DNA from: Thermoplasmata archaeon
GTDB lineage: Archaea; Thermoplasmatota; E2; DHVEG-1
Assembly (NCBI GenBank): GCA_020054475.1
Contig: JAHWGJ010000013.1
Span: 1-46,269, forward strand
Reading direction: 5' to 3'
DNA length: 46,269 nucleotides
In this document: piece after piece, positions 27,328 through 36,484 of the stretch
How positions within the stretch are numbered: position 1 is the stretch's first letter
Layout of the letters: each line of letters starts with the position of its first letter
Position numbers and translations under genes: made by a program
The notes under the pieces: generated by a model
Database searches by the model: none
What the model saw: only the letters and a program-made list of their open reading frames with translations
Told to the model about the DNA's origin: nothing

Positions 27328-29091
27328 TTAAACTGTTATATATCCACTTAACATTGAATTAATTAACATACCAGTTATAGAAACAATCCATACAAAAGGT
27401 ACAAAATAAAGTAATGTTATCATAATATGACTTCCTCTAAGTGTTTTAATTGTGATTGATAACATAAAACAATGTATTACAAGTACAATAAAAATAATAA
27501 TGAAATTATTAGCGAATACTTCAGGAGGTACGGTACTTAAAACAGCGCCAACATCAATGTTTGTACCGCTAAAAGGATCCCCAGACATCCCTTCTACTAA
27601 TATATCATTTAGATGTTGTGCAATAACTAAAGAAGTATATACTGAAAATGCAATACCAAATGTAACTCCTGCAAATAAAGCAGCGGAAGTATTTATTACA
27701 GACATTTTTTTAACTCTTAAATCTCGAATTTTTCTAAAATTTTTGGTTATCATCCTAGATACATCTCTTGGATTTGCAGAAGCTGATGTTGCTTCACGAA
27801 ACATTTCACTAGCTCTTTGAATATAATTGCTTCCTGTGTCAATTCCAAACCATTCCCATGAGATATCGTCATTAATTCTAGTCCTTAATCTTCGATATAA
27901 AGTTTTAATATGTTTTGTTAAAATACCATAATCTTTTTGACTAAGATAATAAACGGATGGAGTAATTTTTCCTCCCCTCATTGAAGAGATTGAGCCTAAT
28001 CCATTAAGAAAAGATAGGAAATTTCTATCTTTTCTTGATATATTAACTTCTTCTTTAATAGCCTGTATTCCTGGTATTATAAGAGGTGAAATTGAAATAG
28101 AAAATAATAACTCAAATGAAAAATAATCAAAAAATAAAATATCGATGTAATATTTACCTAAAATGAAAGAGGATAATAGAAATATTGAAAATATTATAGC
28201 ATAATTAAATATTTTCCTTAATTCTTTTTCTTTTTTTCCTTTGTTACCAGTTAAATGCCAAATTTCATCAGGAGGAATCATTGATTTCAATAGAAATAAA
28301 AGTAAACCCTCAGACATAATTAATAAAAAAGATGATAAAAATAGAAATGTATTCATATCTTCTCCACCAATTAATATGGGTAATACTATTCCCAAAGACA
28401 TAATAAAAATAATAGCTATCAATAAGCTAACATATACTTCATTTAAAATCGTAATATTCTCGTTTGATGATTCATAGAGAGTTTTATATTCTTCTAAAAC
28501 AGCATCTTGTTCCGCTTCAATAAATTCCCTATGATCAACTCCACTATCTAAACTCTGAGAAAATCTATCTAAGAAATCCCTAAGTATTTTGCTTGGAGTT
28601 CTTTGAGCTATAAATAAAAAGTTTTTGCCCATTGGGACGCGCCAGTTACTTGATAATACACTTATTTTTCTAATTTCTTCACCAAGACTTCTATAAGCTT
28701 TATTTTTGCTTAATATGTTCATTATGTCCTTTAGTGACAAATCAGAAATTGATAAAACTTGGAGATGAGTAATGAAAAAGTGAATTTTTCCATTGATATC
28801 ATTTTCTTTATTTTTCCATCTAATATAAGGATAAAAAATTCCTAATATTACTATTATTAATCCTATTAAAATAAATGTTATTGGATCCAAAGGAATTGAT
28901 ATAAAATATAGAAAATAATTTAAAAAAGGAATAAAAGTAATTAATAATCCTAAAAATATTATTGGGAAAATAGTTTTTTTTATTAATTTATCTTTATCGG
29001 GGAGATTTCTGTAAAGAGATTTTAAATCTTTTAACAAACCTCCTTTTTTTTTCTTTGTTTTCTTCTCTTTTTTAATTTTCTGTTTTTTCAT
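27328..29091 (-). CDS. arlJ: ArlJ/FlaJ, archaellum motor membrane platform
   Basis: 587 residues. A very basic N-terminal tail (KKQKIKKEKKTKKKKGG) is followed by clusters of membrane helices at about 45-85, 220-315 and 470-585, with a long cytoplasmic loop between. The last loop has the family text (RASEMFREATSASANPRDVS, FAGVTFGIAFSVYTSLVIAQ). It anchors the ArlI ATPase and translocates archaellins. Last gene of the minus-strand arl operon, 7 bases after the second arlI. It ends 50 bases from the convergent archaellin 4. Confidence 0.93.
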   Translation of the reverse strand: MKKQKIKKEKKTKKKKGGLLKDLKSLYRNLPDKDKLIKKTIFPIIFLGLLITFIPFLNYFLYFISIPLDPITFILIGLIIVILGIFYPYIRWKNKENDINGKIHFFITHLQVLSISDLSLKDIMNILSKNKAYRSLGEEIRKISVLSSNWRVPMGKNFLFIAQRTPSKILRDFLDRFSQSLDSGVDHREFIEAEQDAVLEEYKTLYESSNENITILNEVYVSLLIAIIFIMSLGIVLPILIGGEDMNTFLFLSSFLLIMSEGLLLFLLKSMIPPDEIWHLTGNKGKKEKELRKIFNYAIIFSIFLLSSFILGKYYIDILFFDYFSFELLFSISISPLIIPGIQAIKEEVNISRKDRNFLSFLNGLGSISSMRGGKITPSVYYLSQKDYGILTKHIKTLYRRLRTRINDDISWEWFGIDTGSNYIQRASEMFREATSASANPRDVSRMITKNFRKIRDLRVKKMSVINTSAALFAGVTFGIAFSVYTSLVIAQHLNDILVEGMSGDPFSGTNIDVGAVLSTVPPEVFANNFIIIFIVLVIHCFMLSITIKTLRGSHIMITLLYFVPFVWIVSITGMLINSMLSGYITV

Positions 29092-29098
29092 ACTTTCC

Positions 29099-30769
29099 CT
29101 AAATATTAAATGGCAATCCTTTTTCTCCTTCTCTATAAAATCCCCAGATGCATTTTATCACATCATAATAATCAAAAATTTTCTCTTCCACCATTCTTTC
29201 AATAATCTTTTTTCTTAAATCATATTCTACATATATTTCAGATGTATCTAAATATCCTGCATTTTTAGCAATTTTTTGCTCCAAAATATAGCTATTATTA
29301 TAGGCTTTGAATGATACTTCATCAGTTTCAGGTTTCCATTCAAATGCTTTTCGTGACATTATTCCATCTACTTCACGGTTATAACCTTCAATTTCATCTA
29401 TAGATACACATCTTCTTAATAATTTTCCATCTCGTTCTAAGGCTAATTGAATAAGAACAAAATCCAAATTATCCATGAATGTTTTTGGAACATTAATTGG
29501 ATCGCCCGTAAATCTTTGTATAACTTTTGTTACATTCCCTGCATGAAAAGTAGTCATACAGGGGTGTCCAGTTTGCATTGCTTGAAAAACAATATTCCCC
29601 TCAGCGCCTCTTACTTCACCAGGAATTATAAAATCAGGTCTTGATCTTAAAGCAGCTTTTAATAAATCAAACAAATCTATTCTCCCTTCCTTTGGGCCCG
29701 TAGTTTTTGTTAAAAGTCTCTGCCAAACATCATGCGGAACTTGTAATTCAGGTGTGCTCTCTGCAGTAAAAATTTTTTTTTCTGGTGGTATGAAAGGAAC
29801 AATCGCATTCATTGTTGTAGTTTTTCCACAAGCTGTACCACCACATAAAAAAAAGCTTCTTCCATATTGTAAACATATCCATAAATACGCACAGATTCCC
29901 GAACTTAACGTTTTCCATTTAACTAATTGCGTAATACTTATAGGAGTTTCAGAAAATCTCCTAATAGTCATACTTGGGCCTTTAATACTTATAGCAGAAC
30001 TATAAATAATATTTCCCCTACTTCCATCTGGTAAAACCCCGTCTACAATCGGTCGACCTTCACCAACGGGGTTACCCATTTTATCGCTCAAAATTTTTAC
30101 AAATTCTTTCGCATCTTCATTTTTTATTTTAATATTTGTTTTAGTCATTCCAGACAATTTATGAATTATGTGAACATTTTCTCCTGTTATAAGATGAATG
30201 TCTTCGATGTTTGGATCTTGCATTAGACATTCTATTTCTCCCCCTCCAACTAAATCCTTTACAATATAGTATTCAATTATTTTTTTTTCAATTGAATTTA
30301 ATCTAATACTTCGTTTTTTCTCATTTAAAAATATTATTTTATTTTTTTTATCTTTTTTTTTCGGTTTCTCAATAGTTTTCTTATTTTCATCTATTGTTAT
30401 AATTTCATTGCAAAGTTCCTTTAAAGATTTTTTTAGTTCAATATCTGAAAATATCTTTTCTTTTTCAGGGATTTTTTTCAGTATCTCAATAAGAACTTCT
30501 TTTTTTATTTTATTTTGATATTCGTTCAATTTAGGTTCAATTGGATAATATTCATATTGATCCATATCCTGAATTCTAAATAAATGGGTAAAAAGAAATT
30601 CTTTTGTGGGATATATTATATTAATATATTTTTCATTTTTTAATTCATTAGGTAAGCTTTCATAAAATTCTGGAATTCCGTATTTTTGTTTTATTTTATC
30701 CAAATATTCTTTAAGATGGATATTTTTATCAATTAGTTCATTTACCTTATTTTTTGGTAACAATGACAT
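29099..30769 (-). CDS. arlI2: ArlI/FlaI-type motor ATPase, second paralog
   Basis: 556 residues. Secretion-superfamily ATPase: N-terminal domain, then Walker A GGTACGKT (K316), Asp-box AESTPELQVP, Walker B region RPDFIIPGEVRG and His-box TGHPCMTTFHAGN. All catalytic motifs seem intact. Compared with the upstream paralog, the P-loop has G-G-T-A-C in place of G-E-T-A-S, and the outer N-terminal ~200 residues differ most, while the last ~300 residues are closely alike (TKVIQRFTGDPINVPKTFMD in both). It follows arlI1 by 19 bases and precedes arlJ by 7. Stop codon is TAG. It presumably powers assembly or rotation, alone or in a mixed hexamer. Confidence 0.93.
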   Translation of the reverse strand: MSLLPKNKVNELIDKNIHLKEYLDKIKQKYGIPEFYESLPNELKNEKYINIIYPTKEFLFTHLFRIQDMDQYEYYPIEPKLNEYQNKIKKEVLIEILKKIPEKEKIFSDIELKKSLKELCNEIITIDENKKTIEKPKKKDKKNKIIFLNEKKRSIRLNSIEKKIIEYYIVKDLVGGGEIECLMQDPNIEDIHLITGENVHIIHKLSGMTKTNIKIKNEDAKEFVKILSDKMGNPVGEGRPIVDGVLPDGSRGNIIYSSAISIKGPSMTIRRFSETPISITQLVKWKTLSSGICAYLWICLQYGRSFFLCGGTACGKTTTMNAIVPFIPPEKKIFTAESTPELQVPHDVWQRLLTKTTGPKEGRIDLFDLLKAALRSRPDFIIPGEVRGAEGNIVFQAMQTGHPCMTTFHAGNVTKVIQRFTGDPINVPKTFMDNLDFVLIQLALERDGKLLRRCVSIDEIEGYNREVDGIMSRKAFEWKPETDEVSFKAYNNSYILEQKIAKNAGYLDTSEIYVEYDLRKKIIERMVEEKIFDYYDVIKCIWGFYREGEKGLPFNI

Positions 30770-30788
30770 TTATTATTACTCCATTGAT

Positions 30789-32417
30789 TTAAATTGAAAT
30801 TGGTAATCCTTGAACACCTTCACGATAATAACTCCATATAAATTGAACCACTTCATAATAATCAAAAATTTTCTCTTCAACCATCCTCTCTAAGATTCTC
30901 TTCCTTAAATCAAACTCGTCATATATTTTCATTATATCAATTAATCCAGCATTCTTTGCAATTCGATTTTCAAGGATGCAACTATTTCTATTAGCTTTAA
31001 ATGAATGAGAGTCGTCCGTAGCATTCCATTCAAAGGCTTTTCTTGAGATTATGCCATCAACTACTTTATTATAACCTTCAATTTCATCTAATGATAAAAC
31101 TCTTCGAAGTCTTTTTCCTTTTCTTTCAACTGCCATTTGAATTAATACAACATCCAGATTGTCCATGAATGTCTTTGGAACATTAATTGGATCTCCTGTA
31201 AATCTCTGAATAACCTTTGTTACACTACCTGCGTGAAAAGTTGTTATAACGGGATGTCCTGTTTGCATTGCTTGAAAAACCACCCTGCCTTCGATACCTC
31301 TAGTTTCACCTGGAATTATATAATCAGGTCTTGATCTTAAACCTGCTCTTAATAAATCATCCATATCTACAAAGGATTCCTTTGGTCCTGTTTGTTTTGT
31401 TAATAACTGTTGCCATACTTTATGAGGTACAATTACTTCAGGGGTATTCTCTACTGAATAAATTTTTTTTTCAGATGGAATAAAAGGTATAATTGCGTTC
31501 ATTGTTGTTGTTTTTCCAGAAGCAGTTTCTCCACAAACAAATAAACTTCTACCATATTGTAAACATAACCATAAATATGATCCAATACTCGCATCGAAAG
31601 TACCCCAATTTATAAGTTGAGTAATGCTTATTGGCGTTTCACTAAATTTTCTGATTGTCATAGTTGGTCCTTTTAAGCTTACTTCGTTGCTATGGATGAT
31701 ATTAACCCTGCTACCATCTGGAAGAGTTCCATCAGCAATTGGTCGCCCCTCGCTTACAGGACTGCCAATTTTTTCACTAAATTCTTGAGAAAATGTTGAC
31801 GCCCAATTTTTATCAATAAATATATTTGTTTTAACCATATCAAAAATTTTATGAATAAGATGAACATTTTCACCCGTTATAATATGAATATCTTCTAAAT
31901 ATGGATCTCTCATAAAACATTCTAGAGGTCCAGCTCCTATAATCTCCTTAATAACGTCATATTCAATACTATTTCTTTCATCTTGAGAAAGAATAATTTT
32001 TCCTTTTTTCCATTTATTATCAGCCTTTTTTTTTGTTTTTATTGTATAATTATTTAAAAATTGTTTAACAGATTCGCGAATTTCATCATCTGTATTTACT
32101 GGATCTCTATAAGGAGCTTGTTCATATAGTAATTCCATAATTTTATTTCTTTTTTTTTTTAGATTTTCATTTAAATCAGGTTCGATTGCATGATAATTAA
32201 TAAAGTCAGATCCTTCTTGTTTATAAATATGAATAAAAACTAAGCCTATTGTTGGATAAATTAAATTAGGATTTTTTGTTTCTTTTAATTCTCTAGAAAG
32301 TTTGAAATAAAAAACAGGGTCTTCGAATTTTTTTTTTTTTATATCTGATAAATATTTTTTCAAATGAGTATTTTTTTGTATTAATATTAACTGGTCATCT
32401 TTATCCATTTCACTCAT
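30789..32417 (-). CDS. arlI1: ArlI/FlaI motor ATPase, first paralog
   Basis: 542 residues. Walker A is GETASGKT (K302), Asp-box VENTPEVIVP, Walker B region RPDYIIPGETRG and His-box TGHPVITTFHAGS. The ending EKIFDYYEVVQFIWSYYREG is shared with the second paralog. The hexameric ATPase drives archaellin export and archaellum rotation with ArlH as regulator and ArlJ as platform. It directly follows arlH (12 bases), the usual arlI place, so this is probably the ancestral copy and the gene at 29099 the duplicate. The N-terminal third is lysine-rich and poorly conserved. Confidence 0.95.
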   Translation of the reverse strand: MSEMDKDDQLILIQKNTHLKKYLSDIKKKKFEDPVFYFKLSRELKETKNPNLIYPTIGLVFIHIYKQEGSDFINYHAIEPDLNENLKKKRNKIMELLYEQAPYRDPVNTDDEIRESVKQFLNNYTIKTKKKADNKWKKGKIILSQDERNSIEYDVIKEIIGAGPLECFMRDPYLEDIHIITGENVHLIHKIFDMVKTNIFIDKNWASTFSQEFSEKIGSPVSEGRPIADGTLPDGSRVNIIHSNEVSLKGPTMTIRKFSETPISITQLINWGTFDASIGSYLWLCLQYGRSLFVCGETASGKTTTMNAIIPFIPSEKKIYSVENTPEVIVPHKVWQQLLTKQTGPKESFVDMDDLLRAGLRSRPDYIIPGETRGIEGRVVFQAMQTGHPVITTFHAGSVTKVIQRFTGDPINVPKTFMDNLDVVLIQMAVERKGKRLRRVLSLDEIEGYNKVVDGIISRKAFEWNATDDSHSFKANRNSCILENRIAKNAGLIDIMKIYDEFDLRKRILERMVEEKIFDYYEVVQFIWSYYREGVQGLPISI

Positions 32418-32429
32418 ATTATACCATCT

Positions 32430-33146
32430 CTAGAATGCAACTCCACTTGATTCTATTGTTAAACCAACGCCGGGACGAACTGAAAAAGTAGTTATTGGAT
32501 CATATTTACTAAGAGCTCCATTAAATTTTTCCACAAAAAAATTATGAACTATGCCTATCCCCGGCATTGATTCTCTAGTTATTTTATAATGAATGTCAGA
32601 TTTTATTTTAAAAGCTAGATGTAGATATTCCTCCCATTCATTAGGATTTGCAGTTAAATAAATAATTTTTCCAGTACCCGTTAATCTATTAAAAAAACTT
32701 GTTAAATCAGTTAAATTATTTCTATTTAAACTCTCATTTAATAGAGTTGAAATTGAATCTATAAAAATAATTTCAGGATCAAATAATCTCCTACAAGTTA
32801 AAAAATGTTCTAGAAAGGTGTTTTTTGGTAATGTCTCAGCTAATGTAACTTCAGTTGAAATTAAAAATAATTTTCCAGCCATTAAATATTGTCTTGTATT
32901 ATATCCAACTGAATCCGTTTGTTTTAAAAAACTTTTAATTGTAAATTGAGTTGAAATATAAGAACATGTATTACCATTTTTCAAATAACTTGCACAAAAT
33001 CTTTGACAAAAGATACTTTTACCAGTTCCTTCTTCACCTTCTATAAAAACAATTGAACCATTTGGTATATATACTCCAAATCTTTTAGCAAAACCATCTT
33101 TTTCACCTTTTCTTTCTAATATAATTGATTTCCTACTATTATGCAT
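32430..33146 (-). CDS. arlH: ArlH/FlaH, ATP-binding regulator of the archaellum motor
   Basis: 238 residues, KaiC/RecA-like fold. Walker A is EGEEGTGKSIFCQRF (near residues 35-50). The Walker B-like strand is PEIIFIDSISTLLNES. The length fits FlaH (about 230). ArlH binds ATP, forms a ring and docks on ArlI. It lies 8 bases after arlG and 12 before arlI1. Stop codon is TAG. Confidence 0.93.
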   Translation of the reverse strand: MHNSRKSIILERKGEKDGFAKRFGVYIPNGSIVFIEGEEGTGKSIFCQRFCASYLKNGNTCSYISTQFTIKSFLKQTDSVGYNTRQYLMAGKLFLISTEVTLAETLPKNTFLEHFLTCRRLFDPEIIFIDSISTLLNESLNRNNLTDLTSFFNRLTGTGKIIYLTANPNEWEEYLHLAFKIKSDIHYKITRESMPGIGIVHNFFVEKFNGALSKYDPITTFSVRPGVGLTIESSGVAF

Positions 33147-33154
33147 ATTTATCC

Positions 33155-33598
33155 CTATATTTCAAAAATAAATTCTTCATCTATTGAATGTGGACCAACT
33201 AGTCTCAATCTATGATAGCCAGAATTCAATAAATTCTGAGATATACTGATGATTGTATAATGAGTTGGAACAATTGAATTATTTGAAAAATAATAACTAT
33301 TAATAGGTATTATTCCCCCATCGATAAATATTTGAAATGTTTCATTTGTTGTTGTAAGTTTATTAATTCCTACGTTTTTTAAATAAAATAAATAATATCC
33401 TGCTGATAGTGGGATGATTTTTGGATCATTAATAATTATAAATTCTGTATCTAATTGTTCGCTTATTCTTTCTCCTTTTTCCGATAAAGAAGAAGTAATG
33501 TTTAAAGTAACACCTATGAAAACTCCAGAAACAGTTCCAGCTACTATTACAGCTCCTACGAAAAATATGATATGAGCTCCTGTTAAACTAAATCCCAT
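33155..33598 (-). CDS. arlG: ArlG/FlaG, archaellum stator component
   Basis: 147 residues. The N-terminus MGFSLTGAHIIFFVGAVIVA is an archaellin-like hydrophobic helix. The outer beta domain (FIIINDPKIIPLSAGYYLFY, FLKNVG-like text YLKNVGINKLTTTN, IDGGIIPINSYYF) matches ArlG. With ArlF it sits outside the membrane and contacts the S-layer. It follows arlF by 8 bases. Confidence 0.9.
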   Translation of the reverse strand: MGFSLTGAHIIFFVGAVIVAGTVSGVFIGVTLNITSSLSEKGERISEQLDTEFIIINDPKIIPLSAGYYLFYLKNVGINKLTTTNETFQIFIDGGIIPINSYYFSNNSIVPTHYTIISISQNLLNSGYHRLRLVGPHSIDEEFIFEI

Positions 33599-33606
33599 AA
33601 TGATCC

Positions 33607-34032
33607 CTACACAATTATTTTTATATAATCTTCAATACCATTTTCAGTTATTGCTTTAAATCTAATATTCCCACTATACTGTAAATTATTGAAAATGAAA
33701 TATGAGTTAGTTAATGGTAACACATATTTATCAGAGCATTGAAATTCTTGAAGATCACCATTAATTAAAATGTTTATTTCACTCGTTTTTAAAACTGTTT
33801 TTCCTGTATTTTCGATAGTTATATTATAATCATAATTTGATAAGTTATTTGTTACATTAATTTCTGTTATATTTATACAGGTTTCAAGTTTATCATTATA
33901 TCTCCTAATCATTTGAGTATTTGAATTTTCAAAATCATCAATTATTGGTAATATCTGACCAGAAAAAATTTCTATTGATACAAATATTGAAATGCTTAGT
34001 ATTGCAAATGCTGCAGTTAATGAAAATCCCAT
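33607..34032 (-). CDS. arlF: ArlF/FlaF, archaellum stator component
   Basis: 141 residues. The N-terminal helix MGFSLTAAFAILSISIFVSI is followed by the QMIRRYNDKLETCINITEI stretch and a beta-sandwich (YNITIENTGKTVLKTSEINI, then LINGDLQEF). It is the S-layer-binding stator partner of ArlG, with which it shares the MGFSLT start. Order F-G-H-I-J is as in other Euryarchaeota. Confidence 0.9.
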   Translation of the reverse strand: MGFSLTAAFAILSISIFVSIEIFSGQILPIIDDFENSNTQMIRRYNDKLETCINITEINVTNNLSNYDYNITIENTGKTVLKTSEINILINGDLQEFQCSDKYVLPLTNSYFIFNNLQYSGNIRFKAITENGIEDYIKIIV

Positions 34033-34112
34033 CTATTCCACTCTCAATATATTAGATTTTTTGATGCATCCACATCCAATATGATATTTAATTTTATTTT
34101 TGAATTATATAA

Positions 34113-34925
34113 TTAAATGGTTTGATTTGAATAATGATTTTCAATATTTTTGAAGAATTTATCAAGATCTTGATCTATTTTCCAGAGAAAATCATCCATA
34201 TTTTTCCCTTTTAATTTTTGGATAAATAATAAAGAATGGATATGTTCCTTTGAAGTTATTATTCTATTTCCTTTATCCCCTTCCTGTTCTTTGTTTATAT
34301 CAGTTAATCCTTTAATATATTTTAATAAATCAAATTTAATGTCTTCAGTTATCCATCCTACATCAACATAAAAATTAAGAACATCTGAAACTTGACTCTT
34401 ACCTAATTGATCAACAAGATACTGAAGCCATTTCATCAAGATAACAATACTTCTGGCATCCATTGGTATTTGAGTTAATTTTACAATGTCTAAATCAATT
34501 TTATCATCCTTAGTAGTATCTGAAGAATATTTAACATTTAAATTTCTATCAAAGTAATTATTCTTACAAATATTTGCATAATATTTTTCAAGCTTGTCCA
34601 TTCTATTTCCAATATTTTTTAATGATTCAATCAAATTATTTTCAGTATTATTAAAACTAGTGAAACTCTCCTTAAAATTTGATTTTTCAAATTCAGTTTT
34701 ATTATCTACATTAAAATTCTTAATTTCTCTTGAAAATCTTGATATCAAAGCTGTTAATTGATCATTGTTAATTTTTATATTCTTCTCTTTCAATTTATTA
34801 TAAGTTTTTAAAATAATTCTCTCAGGAAGATTATTTTTTTCAGCAAGTGCGAATAACTCACTTTTTAAATCATCATCATTAAGATAGGACTCTACATTTA
34901 TATTTTCATGATCCAATTTTATCAT
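34113..34925 (-). CDS. arlD: ArlD/E-like cytosolic archaellum protein
   Basis: About 270 residues. The frame opens with TTG at 34937, but the ATG at 34925 follows GGAAGGATGG at a good distance and is preferred. The conserved FlaD/E domain spans about residues 155-215: IPMDARSIVILMKWLQYLVDQ, then GKSQVSDVLNFYVDVGWI and KFDLLKYIKGL. The N-terminal half is charged and helical. In Euryarchaeota ArlC/D/E form the cytosolic ring that links the motor with chemotaxis through CheF. It lies about 20 bases after the arlC-like gene. Confidence 0.9.
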   Translation of the reverse strand: MIKLDHENINVESYLNDDDLKSELFALAEKNNLPERIILKTYNKLKEKNIKINNDQLTALISRFSREIKNFNVDNKTEFEKSNFKESFTSFNNTENNLIESLKNIGNRMDKLEKYYANICKNNYFDRNLNVKYSSDTTKDDKIDLDIVKLTQIPMDARSIVILMKWLQYLVDQLGKSQVSDVLNFYVDVGWITEDIKFDLLKYIKGLTDINKEQEGDKGNRIITSKEHIHSLLFIQKLKGKNMDDFLWKIDQDLDKFFKNIENHYSNQTI

Positions 34926-34946
34926 CCATCCTTCCAATTTATTTAT

Positions 34947-35714
34947 CTATAAATTCTTCATAATTATTTCTTCAATTATGTTATCAATAAAATTATCATC
35001 GATTAATTTTTCAATCGGATCTTCATCAAATTCTTTATTCTGCGAATCATATTTTTTTTCTCTTCCAACAACTTCTTTTTTTACGTCAGGTTTTGCTATT
35101 TCATCATTTTCAATTATTTCCGATTCATGATCCATCATAGACATATTGCTATGATTCGATTCAACATGAGAAATCTCAGATTCAACATTTTCTAGTCGAT
35201 TTTTTACGTTCTCAAGTTCTTTTGTAAAATTTTCTAACGCATCAATTCTTTTTTTTGTCACTTTTGATAATCCAACAAAGGGATTCATTTGTTCTGAAAC
35301 TATTTCATAAAGACTGACTAAATCATCCAAATCCTTAGTAATGTTATCTGTTTTTTCCATTAATTTACTAATATTATCTTGATTTTCCGATATTTGAAAT
35401 TCCAAATCTTTTATATTATGAAGTGTATCACCATTTTGTTCGATATTATCTTTTAATTCGGATTCATCAATTTTATTTTTATTTTCTAGATTAGAATCTT
35501 CTTTTTTTTCAGAATTACCCTCTTCTTTTACTTTTATTACTGTTTGTAATTCTTTTAATTTGTCTTCATTTGAATTTTTTATTTCGGATGTTTCTTCTAA
35601 TTGATTAGGGAATTCATCAGTGTTTTCAGAATTTTCTTTAGTTCTTCTTTTTAATTTTAACTTTATCCAAATCCCTCCATAAGTGCCACCATTTATCAAA
35701 TAAAAATCTCTCAT
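34947..35714 (-). CDS. arlC: ArlC-like cytosolic archaellum protein
   Basis: Up to 255 residues. The FlaC signature DDLVSLYEIVSEQMNPFVGLS occurs at about residues 130-150, within a long coiled-coil (NISKLMEKTDNITKDLDDLV, KELENVKNRLENVESEI). Large parts are low-complexity Glu/Lys/Asn. The first ATG at 35714 lies too near the TATA box (35718-35730) to be inside the mRNA. A strong GGAGGG (35673-35678) sits further in, but only ATT (35672) or ATA (35666) follows it in frame, so the true start is unclear (see findings). First gene of the arl operon. Stop codon is TAG. Confidence 0.85.
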   Translation of the reverse strand: MRDFYLINGGTYGGIWIKLKLKRRTKENSENTDEFPNQLEETSEIKNSNEDKLKELQTVIKVKEEGNSEKKEDSNLENKNKIDESELKDNIEQNGDTLHNIKDLEFQISENQDNISKLMEKTDNITKDLDDLVSLYEIVSEQMNPFVGLSKVTKKRIDALENFTKELENVKNRLENVESEISHVESNHSNMSMMDHESEIIENDEIAKPDVKKEVVGREKKYDSQNKEFDEDPIEKLIDDNFIDNIIEEIIMKNL

Positions 35715-35730
35715 TTGTTTATATAATTTT
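35673..35730 (-). promoter_or_regulatory. probable arl operon promoter, leader motif and ribosome site
   Basis: On the minus strand: AAAATTATATAAA (35718-35730), a good archaeal TATA box; GGCACTTA at 35680-35687; then GGAGGG at 35673-35678. The spacing places the transcription start near or just before the GGCACT motif, downstream of the ATG at 35714. Confidence 0.5.
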
Positions 35731-35862
35731 CTAAAGCTTTAATCAATTTAAATTTACTTAATATATACAATTGTAGAAATATTAATACCGAAATGTAAAA
35801 TTATCGTAAAGAAATTTATTTAAACCTCCACTAAATAATAAACAAAAATGAATAATTAAAAT

Positions 35863-36348
35863 TTGAATATTTCTACTACAGATGAATTACAATATTTATT
35901 GGGAAAAGCCTATTGGATTCAATCAAAATATAAACAATCAATTTACTGGTTAGCATATGTTTCCGTGGATGGAAAAATAATAGATCTAATATTCAAATTA
36001 TCTCATAAAGCTGAAAATCATAAATTAATTTTAAGGGAATTTTGTTCAAACCTTAAAGATATTGATCCCGTGAAGGCAATGGATAAGATGAATTTTAGTA
36101 TAAATAATTTTGAAACTAAAGATAAAAAATCTGAAGAAATAATTTCAAAATTAGCCGATATTGAGTATATCACATTTGACATATACTCTAAAATATTAAA
36201 ATATTCAGATAAGAACCTTATTAAGGAAATATGGATTGAAGGAAATTATAATGAATATTATTCAAAATTACAAGTATTAATTGATGATGAAAATGAATTT
36301 ATTAATTTACTAAAACCATTTCATTCAAATCTTGAACGAATATTGTAG
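35863..36348 (+). CDS. hypothetical helical protein, 161 aa
   Basis: It starts with TTG at 35863 (ATT/TTG only; an upstream ATG at 35848 runs straight into a stop). A TATA-like TTTATTTAAACC at about 35815-35826 is 35-45 bases upstream, so the mRNA is short-leadered. The product is all-helical and soluble (LLGKAYWIQSKYKQSIYWLA, ISKLADIEYITFDIYSKILK), with a four-helix-bundle look. Metal-binding E-x2-H pairs of ferritin-like proteins are not evident. It is divergent from the arl operon, so a regulatory or accessory archaellum role is possible but unproven. Confidence 0.55.
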   Translation: MNISTTDELQYLLGKAYWIQSKYKQSIYWLAYVSVDGKIIDLIFKLSHKAENHKLILREFCSNLKDIDPVKAMDKMNFSINNFETKDKKSEEIISKLADIEYITFDIYSKILKYSDKNLIKEIWIEGNYNEYYSKLQVLIDDENEFINLLKPFHSNLERIL

Positions 36349-36484
36349 TCTGGTAATGCCATTTTAAATTTTTTTATTATTCTAAATTTGAAGGTATTAA
36401 TTTGATCTACATAATGTTAATTTTTATTTTTGATATTTTTCCAGGTTAAATTATTATATCCATATTGACAAAGATTATCATTAT

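Noticed and set aside
29810-29830. Defective P-loop in the second arlI (GGTACGKT)
   Set aside because: The pattern G-x4-G-K-T is complete; the Ser to Cys and Glu to Gly changes are at variable positions, so it is not a dead ATPase on this evidence.
29447-30005. Plus-strand ORFs of 65-83 codons opposite the second arlI gene (also similar ones opposite arlJ, aconitase, aclA and icd)
   Set aside because: They lie wholly inside well-supported genes on the other strand or frame and have no ribosome site or domain: shadows.
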